From the NCBI RefSeq assembly GCF_036669915.1, contig NC_089321.1:6208483-6272482 (forward strand): DNA of 64,000 bases, in the 5' to 3' direction. Within the stretch, counting starts at the first letter, position 1. Each line of letters begins with the position of its first letter. Below, one piece after another: positions 1 to 11,191 of this stretch. The notes under the pieces were generated by a model that saw only the letters and a list, made by a program, of their open reading frames with translations, searched no databases and was not told the DNA's origin. The translations under genes were made by a program, and so were the position numbers. The stretch comes from Pocillopora verrucosa (taxonomy: Eukaryota > Cnidaria > Anthozoa > Scleractinia > Pocilloporidae).

Positions 1-129
1 ATCTCCGAGAGTATTTTGCAGTTTGAAATTCGTTCAAATTAAGGCAATACAGGTGTATGCTTCTATCCAAAATTTCGGTTTAGCTGCTCTCAAATTAACA
101 CTTTCTGATTACCTCCCTTACTTCTGCTT

Positions 130-450
130 CAATGATATAATTTCTCCCGTAAAAACAAAAAGCTTATGCTGATTCTCTCTATTCCTTTGTTTTGTGGGTG
201 AATTTACGACGATGCAGGTCTTTAATCACACGAAGAATCGCGGAGTTTAGGCGGATGCTTTTATCTGTAATTCTTGTTTAGCTGTACTAAAAATGCCCTT
301 CTCCTTTCAGCTATTATCTGTCAATCATTCCGAAAAACCAAATTGAAGTTCCAATGGTGATAAGTTTAGTCTGCATTACATTCTTCCACAGCATGCTACT
401 TCTTTTCTATTTGAAAACCGTCCTTTCTGCATTTGACTTAAAATACTGGT
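130..450. repeat. Intergenic module of the GPCR units (copy 1)
   Basis: This gene-free stretch at the left edge recurs at about 16850-17240 and 29755-30085, and in part at 4690-4760. It follows a line beginning with a conserved GATATAATTTCTCCCG-type motif and ends around a CTTTCTGCATTTGACT motif. Open frames differ between the copies and I see no supported coding region. It marks the 5' half of the duplicated units. Confidence 0.6.
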
Positions 451-859
451 TTGTCTGAAAAGAAAGAAGAAAGAAACTTGAGCCTGTTTGAACTTTCCTG
501 AATGAACTTGGTTTGTTTGTTGTTTGGAATATTAATTGACAGCAAGATTCGTTGTGGTAAGCGGGGAAGATGTAGATGTATTTTCCGAACAACAAGGGAA
601 CGAGAAAACCAAGATTTCCAAGGAATTTATCGAAAGTTGCGACTAAACACAGGTCAATTTTTTCATCTGTCCGTGCTGAACGGCCTTCAAAGGTTTGTAA
701 TGATCAGTGATGAGTGATCTTATAAGCTTTAAATTACTCCAAAACGATTCAGAGATTGTTAATATCTTGTCACAACCTCCACTAATTTCATTCAAATGTG
801 ACAAAAACATTGGCAACTTTTCGGTCTGAAGTTCATTTCAAACCAATGACCAACCTGGA

Positions 860-1500
860 ACTTTCAAATGCGCTCGCTCACGATGCAAAACTTGTCCTTT
901 CATTCATAACGTAGGTAAAATTTCGGGACCCAAGAGATCCATTAAGATCTCTTATGTGCACCTCAGCCAATGTCATTTACTGCATAACTTGCACTCATTA
1001 CAAAAAGTTATACATTAGGTGACCGATTCCGAGAACACCTTCGCGACGTAGAAAGAAATGACAAGGACGCATCCAAACCAGTCGCAATACACTTCAGTCT
1101 CCCTAATCATTCTAAACAGCACATGGCAGTTTGCGGTCTTTCCCTACATCTAGGCATTTCGGAAAGCCACAAAACTCTAGAACAAAAATTTATCTTCCAA
1201 ATCGGCATTCTTAATCCTCATGGTATCAACAAGCGCTAGCGCTTTTCATTCAATTAATTTATTCTTGTTTTCTCGTCACCATATTCTCACCAATAGCGTG
1301 GCTCCATTTTCTGCATATGAACCCGCACAAAACCCACAATTCCTTCAATCGTTATGACAAAGGACTAACGCTCGAAATGTCAGCCCTTAATCTCTTTACG
1401 GTGGCCAATTTACGTTTTCAACCCAGTTGATAACACTTAATTACCCTGTTATACTCTCCCACCGGCGCAGCACCGCAGTTTCTTTAGAAAGTTACCCCCT
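860..1500 (+). mobile_element. Penelope-like element relic (GIY-YIG end)
   Basis: The + strand encodes broken pieces of a Penelope-like retroelement C-terminus. Around 1021-1240 the frame reads GDRFREHLRDVERNDKDASK, then a PNHSKQHM segment, then a LEQKFIFQIGILNPHGINKR ending followed by a stop. That series is typical of the GIY-YIG endonuclease end of cnidarian Penelope elements. The stretch that should carry the catalytic GIY-YIG/ETGR residues is missing: the text jumps from a YI-like codon pair at about 1010 straight to GDRFREH. The 3' flank (1350-1500) matches the non-coding tail I associate with these elements. No reverse transcriptase domain is left, so this is a dead fragment. Confidence 0.75.
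1354..1384 (+). ncRNA. Decayed minimal hammerhead ribozyme-like motif
   Basis: Just 3' of the Penelope relic lies a layout resembling the minimal type I hammerhead motifs described in Penelope-like elements: a degenerate CUGANGA box (here ATGACAA), a stem-loop-like AGGACTAACGCTC, then GAAA and a GTC. Two core positions of the first box are changed, so self-cleavage is not expected. The assignment rests on motif order and its place in the element. Confidence 0.4.
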
Positions 1501-1857
1501 ATGTTCATTCGATTAATACCTCACTCGTTTGCTGCGCTCACTCGTTTGATACTGATCTGGCCACTCGAACATACAATTCATGTCTTCTCTTCACTGTGTA
1601 ATATCCGCTATATATTGACCAGAGGGTACTCACAGCAGGCGTGTCTGTTTATGAACACGTAAACTCTCGCTAGGGGCCATTTTTTTGTTTGCAAAAGAGT
1701 CCAAAACGCAGACCTTTTATTTTTAATTAGAATTCTCTATGGAGAGGGTAGAACGTCGTGAAATGAAAACAGAACGGCTCAACATAAAAGAAACATTGCC
1801 AATTGTCAGATTGAAAACGCATTCAGCTTTATAATTATAAGTATGTTGTTCTATCTA

Positions 1858-2890
1858 AGGATCTGAAGACCGGTTCACACGTGCGATGTAAATGCAAACG
1901 CAAACGCAAATGGAAATGCAAACGAGTTCACACGTTCAACGCAAACGCAAGGAAAGAGAGATACGCAAGCGCAAGAAGTATTTTTCCAAGATGGCCGACA
2001 ATGATTGAGCTTCTGCCGATTCACACGTGTGGGAAGCGAACGCAAATACAAACTCCAGAAAATGAAAATGTTTCATCATACAAACTACTGTGTTATACAA
2101 AGATTTCCAGCCCTGAGGAAAGTGTGTTTGATATCGCTAATCAGCTGCTGACACGTTACACGCCTTTCGCGCCGCTCGGTCAGGTTGATGAAAGAACGGC
2201 AAAGCCTTCACCATTCTCAATCCAAGGTCTTTTGTCGGAATATTTTCCAATTATGGCTGCAGGAAAACTGAAATATCCGTATCGACGCTTACAGACAGTG
2301 ACGTTGAAACTTTCTTAGAAAGGAAAAATATCAGAATACGAAATGAAAAACCGAAAGTTACGTATTTAGTGGCTTTAGTAATGGCATTTCTCGCGGCTGA
2401 GAAAGAAAATCGACAACTGGAAGATTTGCCATAGGCCGATTATGGCCGTTTACCTGAATGATTTCTTCCGCCGGTAAGGACCAATTCAATACCTGAGAAT
2501 TTTTTATATTGAAAATTAGGCCCATTGTTTTTGTTGTGATTCAACGCATGTTTTCATATTGAGTGCGCCAATGCACTTTACAATTTGTATTCGGGGATTG
2601 TCGATCTTTTTATTTTCATTCATTAATAGAGTCGACTTTTCTTGTCAGTAAAGGGCTATTGTGTTTATATGAAAAACATAATACATGGTTGCTTGTAGAT
2701 ATGAAATTTCTCTTCTCGTGTTCAACTCGACATCTCACTCGTTCGCTGCGCTCACTCGTGAGTTGTCGAGTTAAACACTCGAAGAGAAATTCCATATGTA
2801 AGCGCGCCCATGTATTATCATGTGTTATTCTCTATTTTATTTCTTGCGTTGACGCTTGCGTTTGCATTTGCATTTGCGTTGGGGTAGGCC
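1858..2890. mobile_element. Possible non-autonomous DNA transposon
   Basis: The left end (1875-1960) and right end (2842-2885) carry the same GCAAACGCAAACGCAAATG-type words in inverted orientation, as terminal inverted repeats with internal subrepeats would. A CACACGTG word recurs at about 1876 and 2024. The layout resembles PIF/Harbinger-derived elements I associate with cnidarian genomes. The 145-codon open frame at 1881-2318 starts inside the repeat and resembles no transposase I know, so I do not call it a gene. Target-site duplications were not established. Confidence 0.4.
2679..2818. repeat. Foldback (palindromic) repeat
   Basis: Two arms of about 60 bases are inverted copies: the left arm contains AAATTTCTCTTCTCGTGTT (about 2704-2722) and the right arm contains its inverse, AACACTCGAAGAGAAATT (2774-2791). 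They flank a central CACTCGTTCGCTGCGCTCAC. A related CGTTTGCTGCGCTCACTCG word is found near 1527. This is a MITE-like hairpin nested in the larger repeat. Confidence 0.6.
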
Positions 2891-3094
2891 TCTCAAAGTT
2901 ACATTAGGGATCTAGAACATCGGGGTCTAGCTTCACAAAAGCATGAGAGGACAAAATAAAGAAAAAGACGAATGGCGAAACTACTAGTAAAATTATTATA
3001 GACTCGCTATTAAGGTTCCAAGCCGGTAAATATTTAAGTTTGCTTTCGGTATAATATTGACGGCGGTTTTTATATTACGATTTTTTTAAAAACA

Positions 3095-3560
3095 GGTTTC
3101 ATGCCGATGCAATTCGAGTTATCCTGCATGGGCAGACGACCTCTTATCAAATTGTTTTATTACGAACAGCTAACTACCGCAGTAAAACGATATTTTTTAA
3201 GTTTGTAATTTGCGACCGTTTTTCATCTCTTGATGTCAAGAGATTTTTTCGACCACTTTATCGTTGCGTTTTATTGCGTTTGGTAGAAAACAAGAGGGAA
3301 AAATCATTAAACGAGGCAGAACATTTAGCCATCGCAAAGAAATACAAATTGAGAGTCTTAAGTTTCAAAATGGCTGATTTGTTTAAATGAGGGATTTCTA
3401 ACAAAGCCATCAATATACGAGTCTTATAGTTCAGTGTATTAGATCAGCTACTTCAGTACAAAGAAGATCAATGTATTTAAAAAGAGCAAATTATCTTGCC
3501 GAAATTAAAATCCTACATTATATTTCACAAGAAAGGCTTCAAGAAACATTCCGTCCATAG
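3095..3560 (+). pseudogene. Conserved-frame module of unknown identity (copy 1)
   Basis: This module recurs at 13060-13520 and 25800-26290 and in part at 8930-9170. All three long copies keep one frame over about 50 codons, with the core words DVKRF, RPLYRCVLLRL and EKSLNE. Here the upstream part is broken by stops, and the conserved stretch (about 3229-3390) ends in a TGA after LSFKMADLFK. A tract ending in AACAG precedes the module and could be a splice acceptor. I do not recognise the protein. It may be an old exon carried along by the GPCR-unit duplications, or only non-coding DNA duplicated recently enough to keep its frame. Confidence 0.35.
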
Positions 3561-4079
3561 GTTTCGTTTTATGGGCAACTGGGTTTATGATGTCTACGTT
3601 TTGGATTGATTGGCAAACAGATGTAAGACTCCTGCAGTTTTCAAGAATTGAAGTGCGTGATCAATAGAAGTGTTTAGATGAGAGTCTATGTTTACAGTCT
3701 AACTACGGTTGTGACGTTCCAAACACGCGTGTATCTTCTGGGAAATATACTTTACAAAAGCAATGGAAGAGTACTCCAAACTTCGGCATTTCTGGTTTAA
3801 ATAACTCTTTTTATCAAGCTTCCCCACCCCGATTCGAGAGAAAGTACGGCAATATAATATTAACTCTCACTCGAATTGCTTCATTATGTATATATTTCCA
3901 AACGTCTAAAATACAGCCTTCAAGAGTTTGGATTCGTTTATGTAAACTATGTTAATGAACGCAAAAACTCCGGGACAAAGTCGTCTCAAATAAAAGAGAC
4001 TGTAGGTGCGAAAACACCCTAAAACCCGTCGCTTTGAATATTGCATGTTGACTTTAAGTTTTTATACGAGGGTTTCAAT

Positions 4080-4275
4080 GGGGTGATGGCTTTTACGGCT
4101 AACGGTTAAAATTTTTGGCCAATTTACGGCTAACAGTTAACACCTTTCCATTGTTTTCACCAGAAAAAAATTTTTTTACGGCTAACTCTTTTTACGACTA
4201 ACGGTTAAAATTTGTCAATTTTCACGCCTAAAGGCTAAATGCTTTGGGCGTCTGACGGCTCACGTTTAACCGCAT
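4080..4275. repeat. Short tandem repeat with ACGGCTAA core
   Basis: The word TTTACGGCTAACGGTTAA and variants occur about five times at irregular 35-50 base spacing, with intervening TTTTGGCCAATT-type spacers. No open frame runs through it. It resembles a dispersed cnidarian minisatellite-like repeat. Confidence 0.6.
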
Positions 4276-4364
4276 TGAGGCCCTCTTATACGATCTGGGA
4301 TCTGCAAATTGGTTACGCGATACACTCCTGCCTGTGAATCCTGCCTGAGCGTTGACGAGAAGAC

Positions 4365-4525
4365 TCATATAAGAGTTGACTAAGGATAGAAACGGTACAA
4401 ACATCTAAATGATTAAAATAAAAAGCACTGCATGTTGTTGCTTATAGAAAACTAAGCAACGATACAAGCGCAACGATTAATGGGCTTCCGAGGGATTTTC
4501 TTTCGCTTGGAGTGGAACGGAAAAT
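4365..4525 (-). pseudogene. Antisense GPCR relic 1 (TM6 region)
   Basis: Read on the - strand, this stretch matches the ICL3/TM6 part of the array GPCRs, the region around KRERKL..ALIVSLVSL, followed by a decayed extracellular loop 3. It is short, broken, and convergent to the + strand receptor that follows. The same fragment recurs at 6550, 9765, 13848, 19033 and 22910, so it belongs to the ancestral duplicated unit. Confidence 0.6.
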
Positions 4526-5504
4526 AGTCGACGATGATGACTGAATTAACCTATCATTTTCCCCTTTATTACCTCCTTTATGATCCCGCCTGTGAGACAG
4601 TGAAACACAAGGCTGTTGATTAATTTTTTGTTCATGTAAATAGTTTCAGATGTGATATTACAGCAAAAAATCAGACTGTCTACTTTATGATTATTCTTTT
4701 GAAATACATTTCAAAACCGCCCTTTCTGCATTTGACTTAAACCCAATTCGTTGAAGGATAGAAACGCTTTCGTTATCAGTGAGTTAAGTTCAAAATATTC
4801 TTAAGATTCGTTCGCAAATTCTGCTTTCGATGTGATGAGGAAAACTGAATCAATATGGACGGAAATATGTCATTGATACTCTTAATGATCGTAACGCGAC
4901 GAAAAAGACCGCTTTCTCTAGTTTGTTGCCTATGATATTGACAAAGGAAGAAATTTATCGGAAGCGAGAATAGACAATGATTAAACTTTCTGGGTATAGA
5001 AAATAAAATATAAGAGATGTTTTTCCTTTTAAAAATGTTATTAATATTTCAACCCATCTACAGTTAATTAGTCTATGAAATTTTCAAGGCGATAAAAACA
5101 ACAACCGTATTTCTAAAAGCGGCACCGAGAAGAGGAGCAGGTCTTTCTAATCAGTCTTTCTACTCTATTTCCAGAAGATCTCTAAATTTTTTGTTGCCGT
5201 CTGTTTTTGGAGGCTTTAAATTTCGTTCAAGCAATTGAGATCACTAGTGGCCAAGCTTTCCGCTTATTTAGTGAATATCGAAAAATTTTTATATTATTAA
5301 ATGCACCTTTATCGGAATAAAAAGCAGGAACAGGCTAAATGATTAAATTTCCGGATATGAATCTCGCATAAAGAAACATGAGGATCAGTTTAAGTCAATG
5401 GACGAAACTTAGTTTTTCAAAACACGTTAAGGAAGCGTAAAAAGCAATATTTGACATATTTCTTTATTGAGAATATTGAATTTGTATTCATTTTACCTCA
5501 AATT

Positions 5505-5551
5505 GAACTGTTTTCTGTTATTTTTATGGCAGCTAACAGAGCTCGGAGAAA
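5505..5551 (+). promoter_or_regulatory. Conserved leader with likely 3' splice site
   Basis: A pyrimidine-rich stretch ends in an AG at 5531-5532, followed by CTAACAGAGCTC and then AGAAAATG. The same arrangement stands before the other copies (AG at 11171, 18018, 24193, 24607 and 30346). This suggests that each GPCR has a 5' UTR intron and that the coding exon begins 19 bases before the ATG. The upstream exon and promoter were not identified. Confidence 0.5.
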
Positions 5552-6460
5552 ATGGAGCCTTTCTCCTCAGCTTCTCAGTGTATTCCATGGCTTGTGGTCC
5601 TCATCACCGAATGTCTGGCCATTGTCATCCTTAATATCATCACCATTGCTGTTTTTGTGAAGAAGAAGCGTCAGCTTCAGCGGCGGAGTACATATTTGAT
5701 CATCCATCTGGCGATAGTCGATCTCTTGGTGGGCGCAGTCTCTGGGCCGCTGCAGATTGAAATAAAAATGGAGTGGCTCTGTCCTCTATGGAATTACAGA
5801 CGAAAGACTCTTTGGTCTCATCGTTTATCTTTTTTATTTCTACATTTATTCTATTTCACTTCCCTTACAAATCTTATTGCCATCTCCTTAGAACGGCTAC
5901 ACGCAACATTTTGTCCATTCAGGCATCACTTTGTGAGGAAATGGGTCTATAGAGCCATAATTATTGTCATTTGGTTAATACCTATTGTTAGAGAAGTCGC
6001 CCAAATTTTCTTATGGGAAATTGGTTATTTCGAGGTAATTAATGCTTACTTGTATCTCCCATTTTATGCAGTTTCTCTATTCGTTATCTGTGTATCTTAC
6101 ATCCTCATTGTTATCAAAGTGCGATGTAGTCGTCATCCCCAATTCCATTCTAGGTCCAAAAGAGAAAGAAAACTGACGGGTACTGCGCTTATCGTCTCAC
6201 TAGTATCTTTACTTTGTCTTCTACCAGGGACAATGTATGTAGCATGTATTCACCTTTCCTCTTCTTGTTTTATGATGTATTTTCATATTAAGATGGCTGT
6301 GGTAGTTCTATTCTTAGCTAATTCACTTGTAAATCCTATAATTTACGCTCTTCGGATGCCAGGATTCAGAGAAGGCTTATTAAAGCTAGTTTACAGGGTC
6401 CCAGACCTTCCTCGTATCGCCCTAGCAAACCTGCCACTTCGCAACCTTTGGAGAGCGTAG
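5552..6460 (+). CDS. Class A GPCR, array copy 1 (intact, 302 aa)
   Basis: A seven-transmembrane receptor of the plasma membrane in a single coding exon. TM1 spans roughly residues 13-36 with N28 at the 1.50 position. TM2 carries HLAIVDLL (D57). TM3 ends in ERL (114-116) in place of DRY. ICL3 is short and basic (SKRERKL, 202-208). TM6 has CLLP (222-225) where CWxP is usual, and TM7 has NPIIY (261-265) followed by the helix-8-like MPGFREG. No cysteine lies at the usual 3.25 position, so the canonical TM3-ECL2 disulfide seems absent. The N-terminus is very short and has no signal peptide. The ATG follows the conserved leader. The ligand is unknown; I regard it as a cnidarian-type orphan receptor of the rhodopsin family. 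Confidence 0.88.
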   Translation: MEPFSSASQCIPWLVVLITECLAIVILNIITIAVFVKKKRQLQRRSTYLIIHLAIVDLLVGAVSGPLQIEIKMEWLCPLWNYRRKTLWSHRLSFLFLHLFYFTSLTNLIAISLERLHATFCPFRHHFVRKWVYRAIIIVIWLIPIVREVAQIFLWEIGYFEVINAYLYLPFYAVSLFVICVSYILIVIKVRCSRHPQFHSRSKRERKLTGTALIVSLVSLLCLLPGTMYVACIHLSSSCFMMYFHIKMAVVVLFLANSLVNPIIYALRMPGFREGLLKLVYRVPDLPRIALANLPLRNLWRA

Positions 6461-6549
6461 ATTGATGGTAGGAAAACTATATATAAATTTTTTCTTTTAA
6501 ATAACTTTAACTTCTTAGCCAAGCAACATGCATTTCCATTTAATTTTTT

Positions 6550-6705
6550 GGTGATATGAGAGTAGACTAAGGATAGAAACGGTACAAACATCTGAATGAT
6601 TAAAATGAAAAGCGATGCACCTAGAAAACTAAACAACGATATAAGTGGAACGATCAGTGAGCTTCCGGTCAGTTAGGTTTTTCTTTGAGTGGAACGAAAA
6701 AAACA
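6550..6705 (-). pseudogene. Antisense GPCR relic 2 (TM6 region)
   Basis: A decayed inverted GPCR fragment lies about 90 bases downstream of the intact gene ending at 6460 and converges with it. On the - strand it retains the KLKLF/FSFLGAS-like end of TM6 but no open frame covering the domain. It is one of six copies of this module. Confidence 0.55.
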
Positions 6706-7027
6706 TCGAGGAATCTTCAAATACAAAAAAATCGGAATTATTATGAGGAGAGAATACTTTCTTTTCCCTTTGGAGTTACTCTTAAATTAAGTAAAAATGC
6801 ACCGATAGATCTAAAGAAATAAATGTCACCGTGTTATTCTATTTTCAAAAGTTTTGTCGGCTGCGTCACTTTTCCTCTTTAATATGACATATTCTCAGGT
6901 ATTAACCGACAGCTTTTAAAAATTCAACTTTAGGATCTAGGAAATGGCTCATCTCCGATTGTATTTTGCAGTTTAAGTACGATAAAGTAGAGAGTTTCGT
7001 CCAAATGAACTCAATACAGCAAGTGTA

Positions 7028-7720
7028 TGCTTCCATCCAAAATTTCGGTTCAGCTGCACTCAACTTAACATGCTCTAATTACGATCCCCCCTCTGGGACA
7101 GTGAAACGCAAGTCTGTCAATAAATGTCTTACTCATGAAAGTATTTTTATTTCAAGACATGAGATTACAACTGTATTAGTTTTAAAACAATAAGACTGTC
7201 TAATTTATAATTACACCTTTGAAGTCTTGTCCAGTATGTTTGCGTTACTTATGACCTACCTTGTAAGAAATTTAAGTCATTAATTAAGAAATTATTACCA
7301 ACTTTCAGCAACGCAATTTTTATGTGACTCCACACTGTAGGATGCACGGTCTTTATCACCGCTTTAAAGATTTCCGTTCGTAAAACTTCAACCCATTTAT
7401 CTTGCGAATACTTAATTGGAAATAACATCCACAGCTGCAATTAATAACCTAAGTTAAGTTAGGCAATTTCTTGAACTGAATATAATAAGGAACCAAGTTT
7501 ACAGGAGAAGTTTACTTTTAATAAAAGAAAATGACTAGTTCAGTGCAGATATGATAAAGTAAAATCGATCAGAGAAGTTTTTTAAAAGAACAGAGATAAT
7601 TTTTTGAACCATTCATAAGTACGAACACTAAAAAATGCCTCGTATTTCAGTTTTGAAATGTTTTCTCAGCCACTTAAATTGCCTTGTTCTGTGATATAAC
7701 CTCTCCTGCAAACACTAAAA
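7028..7720. repeat. Intergenic module of the GPCR units
   Basis: This gene-free stretch begins with a CATCCAAAATTTCGGTTCAG motif and continues through a segment recurring near 14545-14830, 19520-19980, 21455-21970 and 26860-27360. Copies differ by small indels. The short open frames inside are not conserved between copies, and I see no gene. Confidence 0.6.
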
Positions 7721-8499
7721 GCTTTTTTTAATGAAACATCCACGGGATTTGAGAGCAGACACCACCAAGGCAAACACAACATCGACGGAAAATTACCAGC
7801 TAACGGAACGTGCACTTACTATAAATGATTCAGTTCATGTTAGTTGGTCATCTCAAGAAGAGAACTAATTTTTCTAATGAAACAAACATGGCTTTTTCAT
7901 CACGATTTTACATGTTTTACGCTATATTAAATCTGCAAAGGAAAAAATATGAACGATCAAGACAAGTAAATCTAATTATGTCGCGATTCATACTCAAAAT
8001 TAGTTTGTCATAAGATAAAAACGCACAGTCTAAAATGAACCAACACCCTAAGAGAGATAGAACCAAATTAAAAAAAGGAGACCTCTCCTCTCGGGTTCTA
8101 ATGAGCAAGAAGCTTCCATTTCATTCACAAGCGAGACTTCCGATTTAAGGGGGCGGGAAATAATTTTTAGTTTCACGTGAAAAAAATCAAATGGAGCAAT
8201 GTTTATTAAGTTTTGTTAGTTTAATTAATTGTCTCGCTTTTAAATAGAAAAATTAACAAACATCACTTTAACTTCTAAGTCGAGCAACATGCGTTTTCAT
8301 CCTATTTTTTGGTTCTCTTTAAAATCTTAACATGAGTAAGAAAAACTACGCAGGTGACATACGAACAAATAATTGATACAATATAGTTTTGCCTTTTAAT
8401 AAAAGCAGTATACTCAACTTTTTCGACGTTGTGATCATTTGCATGACAGCTTGACCTGAACCAAAATAAATGCGACTTTTAACAAGCCTAAGATGAATA

Positions 8500-8850
8500 T
8501 CTTAGAGGGACTTTACCACCCCACTCCCAGCCCCTCCCCAACCCCCATATGTTAACGAGGCTGCGTGAAGACTAAAAAAGTTTTCTACTGTCTAATTGAA
8601 AAGCACTTTGCTCAAGGCAAAGCAAAGCAAAAATGTGCGCGAGTGAAAAAGTCAAAATCGTATTTACAACCCCTTGAATAACCACAGCTATCATATGTAC
8701 GGGAGTGTTTTAACGGGAACTTAGGGACTCTCATATGTTAACGAGGCTGCGTAAATACTAAAAGTGTTCTACTGCCTAATTGAAAAGCACTTTAGGCAAA
8801 GCAAAGCGATGCAAAAATGTGCACACTCGTAATATCAATACGACCACCAC
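8500..8850. repeat. Repeat with CACTTTGC/GCAAAGCAAAGC word
   Basis: The sequence ATGTTAACGAGGCTGCGT...AAGCACTTT...GCAAAGCAAAGC occurs twice here (about 8550 and 8738) and again at about 12012-12110. It is a dispersed, non-coding repeat. Between 7830 and 8500 I see only low-complexity AT-rich DNA and no supported gene. Confidence 0.5.
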
Positions 8851-8929
8851 ATCCCTGTACCGAGTGGCGTATTTTTCTTACGTAACACGTGATGTGATGA
8901 TATTGAGCCAGAAAACTTAGCCACTGCAA

Positions 8930-9170
8930 CCACATATAAATTGGGAGTCCTATGTTTCAAAAAGGCTGATTAGTTCAAAAAAGGAATTTTCAAAGCTATC
9001 AATATACGAGTCTTATAGTTCAGTGTATTAGATCAGCTACTTCAGTGCAAGGAATATTAATGTTGATAAAAGAGCAAATTATCTTGCCGAAATTAAAATC
9101 TTACTGTACATTTCATAAGAAAGGCATCAAGAAACATTCCATCCAGGCTTCGTTTTACAACTGGGTTTAT
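8930..9170 (+). pseudogene. Conserved-frame module (partial copy)
   Basis: This is the 3' part of the module described at 3095. It keeps the words that read ATTYKLGVL and FKKAD before a stop, and then the non-coding tail shared with the other copies. The 5' half of the module is absent. Confidence 0.35.
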
Positions 9171-9764
9171 CATATCTAGGTTTTGGATTGATTGGCAAAC
9201 AGAAGTAAGACTCCTACAGTTTTAAAGAGTTGAAGTACGTGATCCATAAAGTGTTTAGATGAGAGTCTATCGTTATGACGTTCCAAACACGTGTGTAGTT
9301 TTGAGAAATATACTTTACAAAAGCAATGGATAACCTCTTCCCGAGTTCCCACAAGTTCACCGAAACTGGCCAGGGTGAATAATCGTGCACTGAGCAAGTA
9401 CTCCAAAGTTCTGCTTTTCGGGTTTAAATAACTCCTTTTATCATACTCCCCCACCCCATTCGAGAGAAAGTATGGCAATATAATAATAACTCCTCACTTG
9501 AATCGCCTCATTATTTCCATACGTTTAAAATAAAGTCTTCAAAAGTTTGGATTCGTCAACGTAAATTATGTGAATGAACGCAAAAACTCTAGGATAAAGT
9601 TATCTCTAACAAAGGAAATACTATGGGAGCCAAAAACACCTTAAAACCCTATGCTTTGAATATCGCGTGTTGACTTTGGATATTGTATGATTTGGGATCT
9701 GCAAAATGGTTACTTGATACATTCTTTCTTTGGATCCTGGCCGAGCGTAGACGAGAAGACTCAT

Positions 9765-9935
9765 ATGAGAGTTGACTGAGAATAGAAACGGTATAAACAT
9801 CTAAATGATTAAAATGAATGGTAATGCATTTTGTCGCTTCTAGAAAACTAAACAAAGATACGAGTGCAACGATTAATGGGCTTCCGAAGAGTTTTCTTTC
9901 GCTTTGAGTGGAACGAAAAATAATCGACGATGATG
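9765..9935 (-). pseudogene. Antisense GPCR relic 3 (TM6-TM7 region)
   Basis: On the - strand the stretch keeps a readable FSFLEATKCITIHFNHLD segment followed by VYTVSILSQLSYES. This aligns with the TM6 end, extracellular loop 3 and TM7 start of the receptor family. The frame then runs into unrelated sequence, so the gene is dead. Confidence 0.6.
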
Positions 9936-10489
9936 ATTGAATTTACCTATCATTTTGCCCCTTTAATGTTATATATTCTCATCGACTAACCGACAGCTTT
10001 TAAAAAATTCAACTCTATGATCTAGGAAATAGCTCATTTCCGATAATATTTTGCAGTTTGACTATAATAAAGTAAAGGACCTAGTCCAAATTAACGCAAT
10101 ACAGTACATAATGTCTTATCCATGAAAATAGTTTTTAATTTACGATATGAAATTACAACAAAAAATGAGACTGTCTAATTTATGATTATTCTTTTGAGGC
10201 CCTGTCTAGTATGTTTGCTTTCCTTATGACCTACCTTCTTGGAAAGTAAAGTCTTTAATTAAGAAATTATTACCAACTTCCAGAGACGCAGTCTCTATAT
10301 AATTACATGTTAAACGATGCACAGTGTTTACCATCGCTATGAACATTTCTATTCATAAAACCTTTAAAAGAAAATGACTAGTTCAGTGCAGACATAAGAA
10401 ATGTAAAATCGACTAAAGAAAAATTTTAAAATGAAAAGCAGATGTTGTGCACCGTAGTAATAAGCATTAAAAAATCTCTGGTATTTCAA

Positions 10490-10800
10490 TTTTGAAATGG
10501 TTTCTCGGCCAGTTAAATTGCCTTCTTCAGTGATGTTACTTCTCCTGTAAACATCAAAAGCTTTTAAAACTCCATTAAAGATTTCTAGAAACTATTCATC
10601 TCCGTTTATTTGATATTCAGGTATTGTTCTCTAGACGAAGCTGTTTTGCAGGCTGCTTGGGTTCACATAGATACGGAACTTTCTTTGAATTAACGACGTA
10701 CAGGTTTAGAACAGTTTACCTGTTGTTCCTGTTCAGCTGCACTCAGAACGTCTTACAACATCTAGATATTATATGTCAGACATTTGGCTGATTTGTCTTT
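10490..10800. repeat. Intergenic module with conserved frame ELTTYR
   Basis: One of about seven copies of a module also found at 15590, 20080, 22070, 23270, 27460 and 28140. Several copies share an open + strand frame with the words GSxRYG, FFELTTYR and FLFSCTQNV. I do not recognise it, and the flanks of the frame are not consistent between copies. It may be only duplicated non-coding DNA. Confidence 0.5.
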
Positions 10801-11191
10801 GAAATTTTCAAAAACAATACCAACCGTATTTTTGATAACAGCTACGAGAAGAGGAGAAGCTCTTTCTACTGTATTATTGGCAGATTAGTTATAAAATTTG
10901 TGTTGCTATCTTGTTTTGGAGGCCATACATTTCCTTCAAGCAATTAAGATCACTAGTGACCAGCTTTCCGCTGATTCAGTGAACATCGAAAAAGTTCTAT
11001 ATTATTAAATTCGCCTTTATCGAAAGAAAAAGAAAAGGAATAGGCTGAATGATTAAATTTTCAGATATAAATTTCGCATAAAAGAAACACGAGGATCAGT
11101 TTAAGTCAATGGACGAAGCTTAGTTGGTCAAACACCAAAAAAACGTATTCTATTCTATTACTTTCATAGCAGCCAACAGAGCTCAGAGAAA

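Noticed and set aside
1881-2318. 145-codon open frame as a gene
   Set aside because: It begins inside the GCAAACGCAAACG-type terminal repeat of a putative transposon, its N-terminus is low-complexity Lys/Arg/Cys from that repeat, and it has no recognisable domain.
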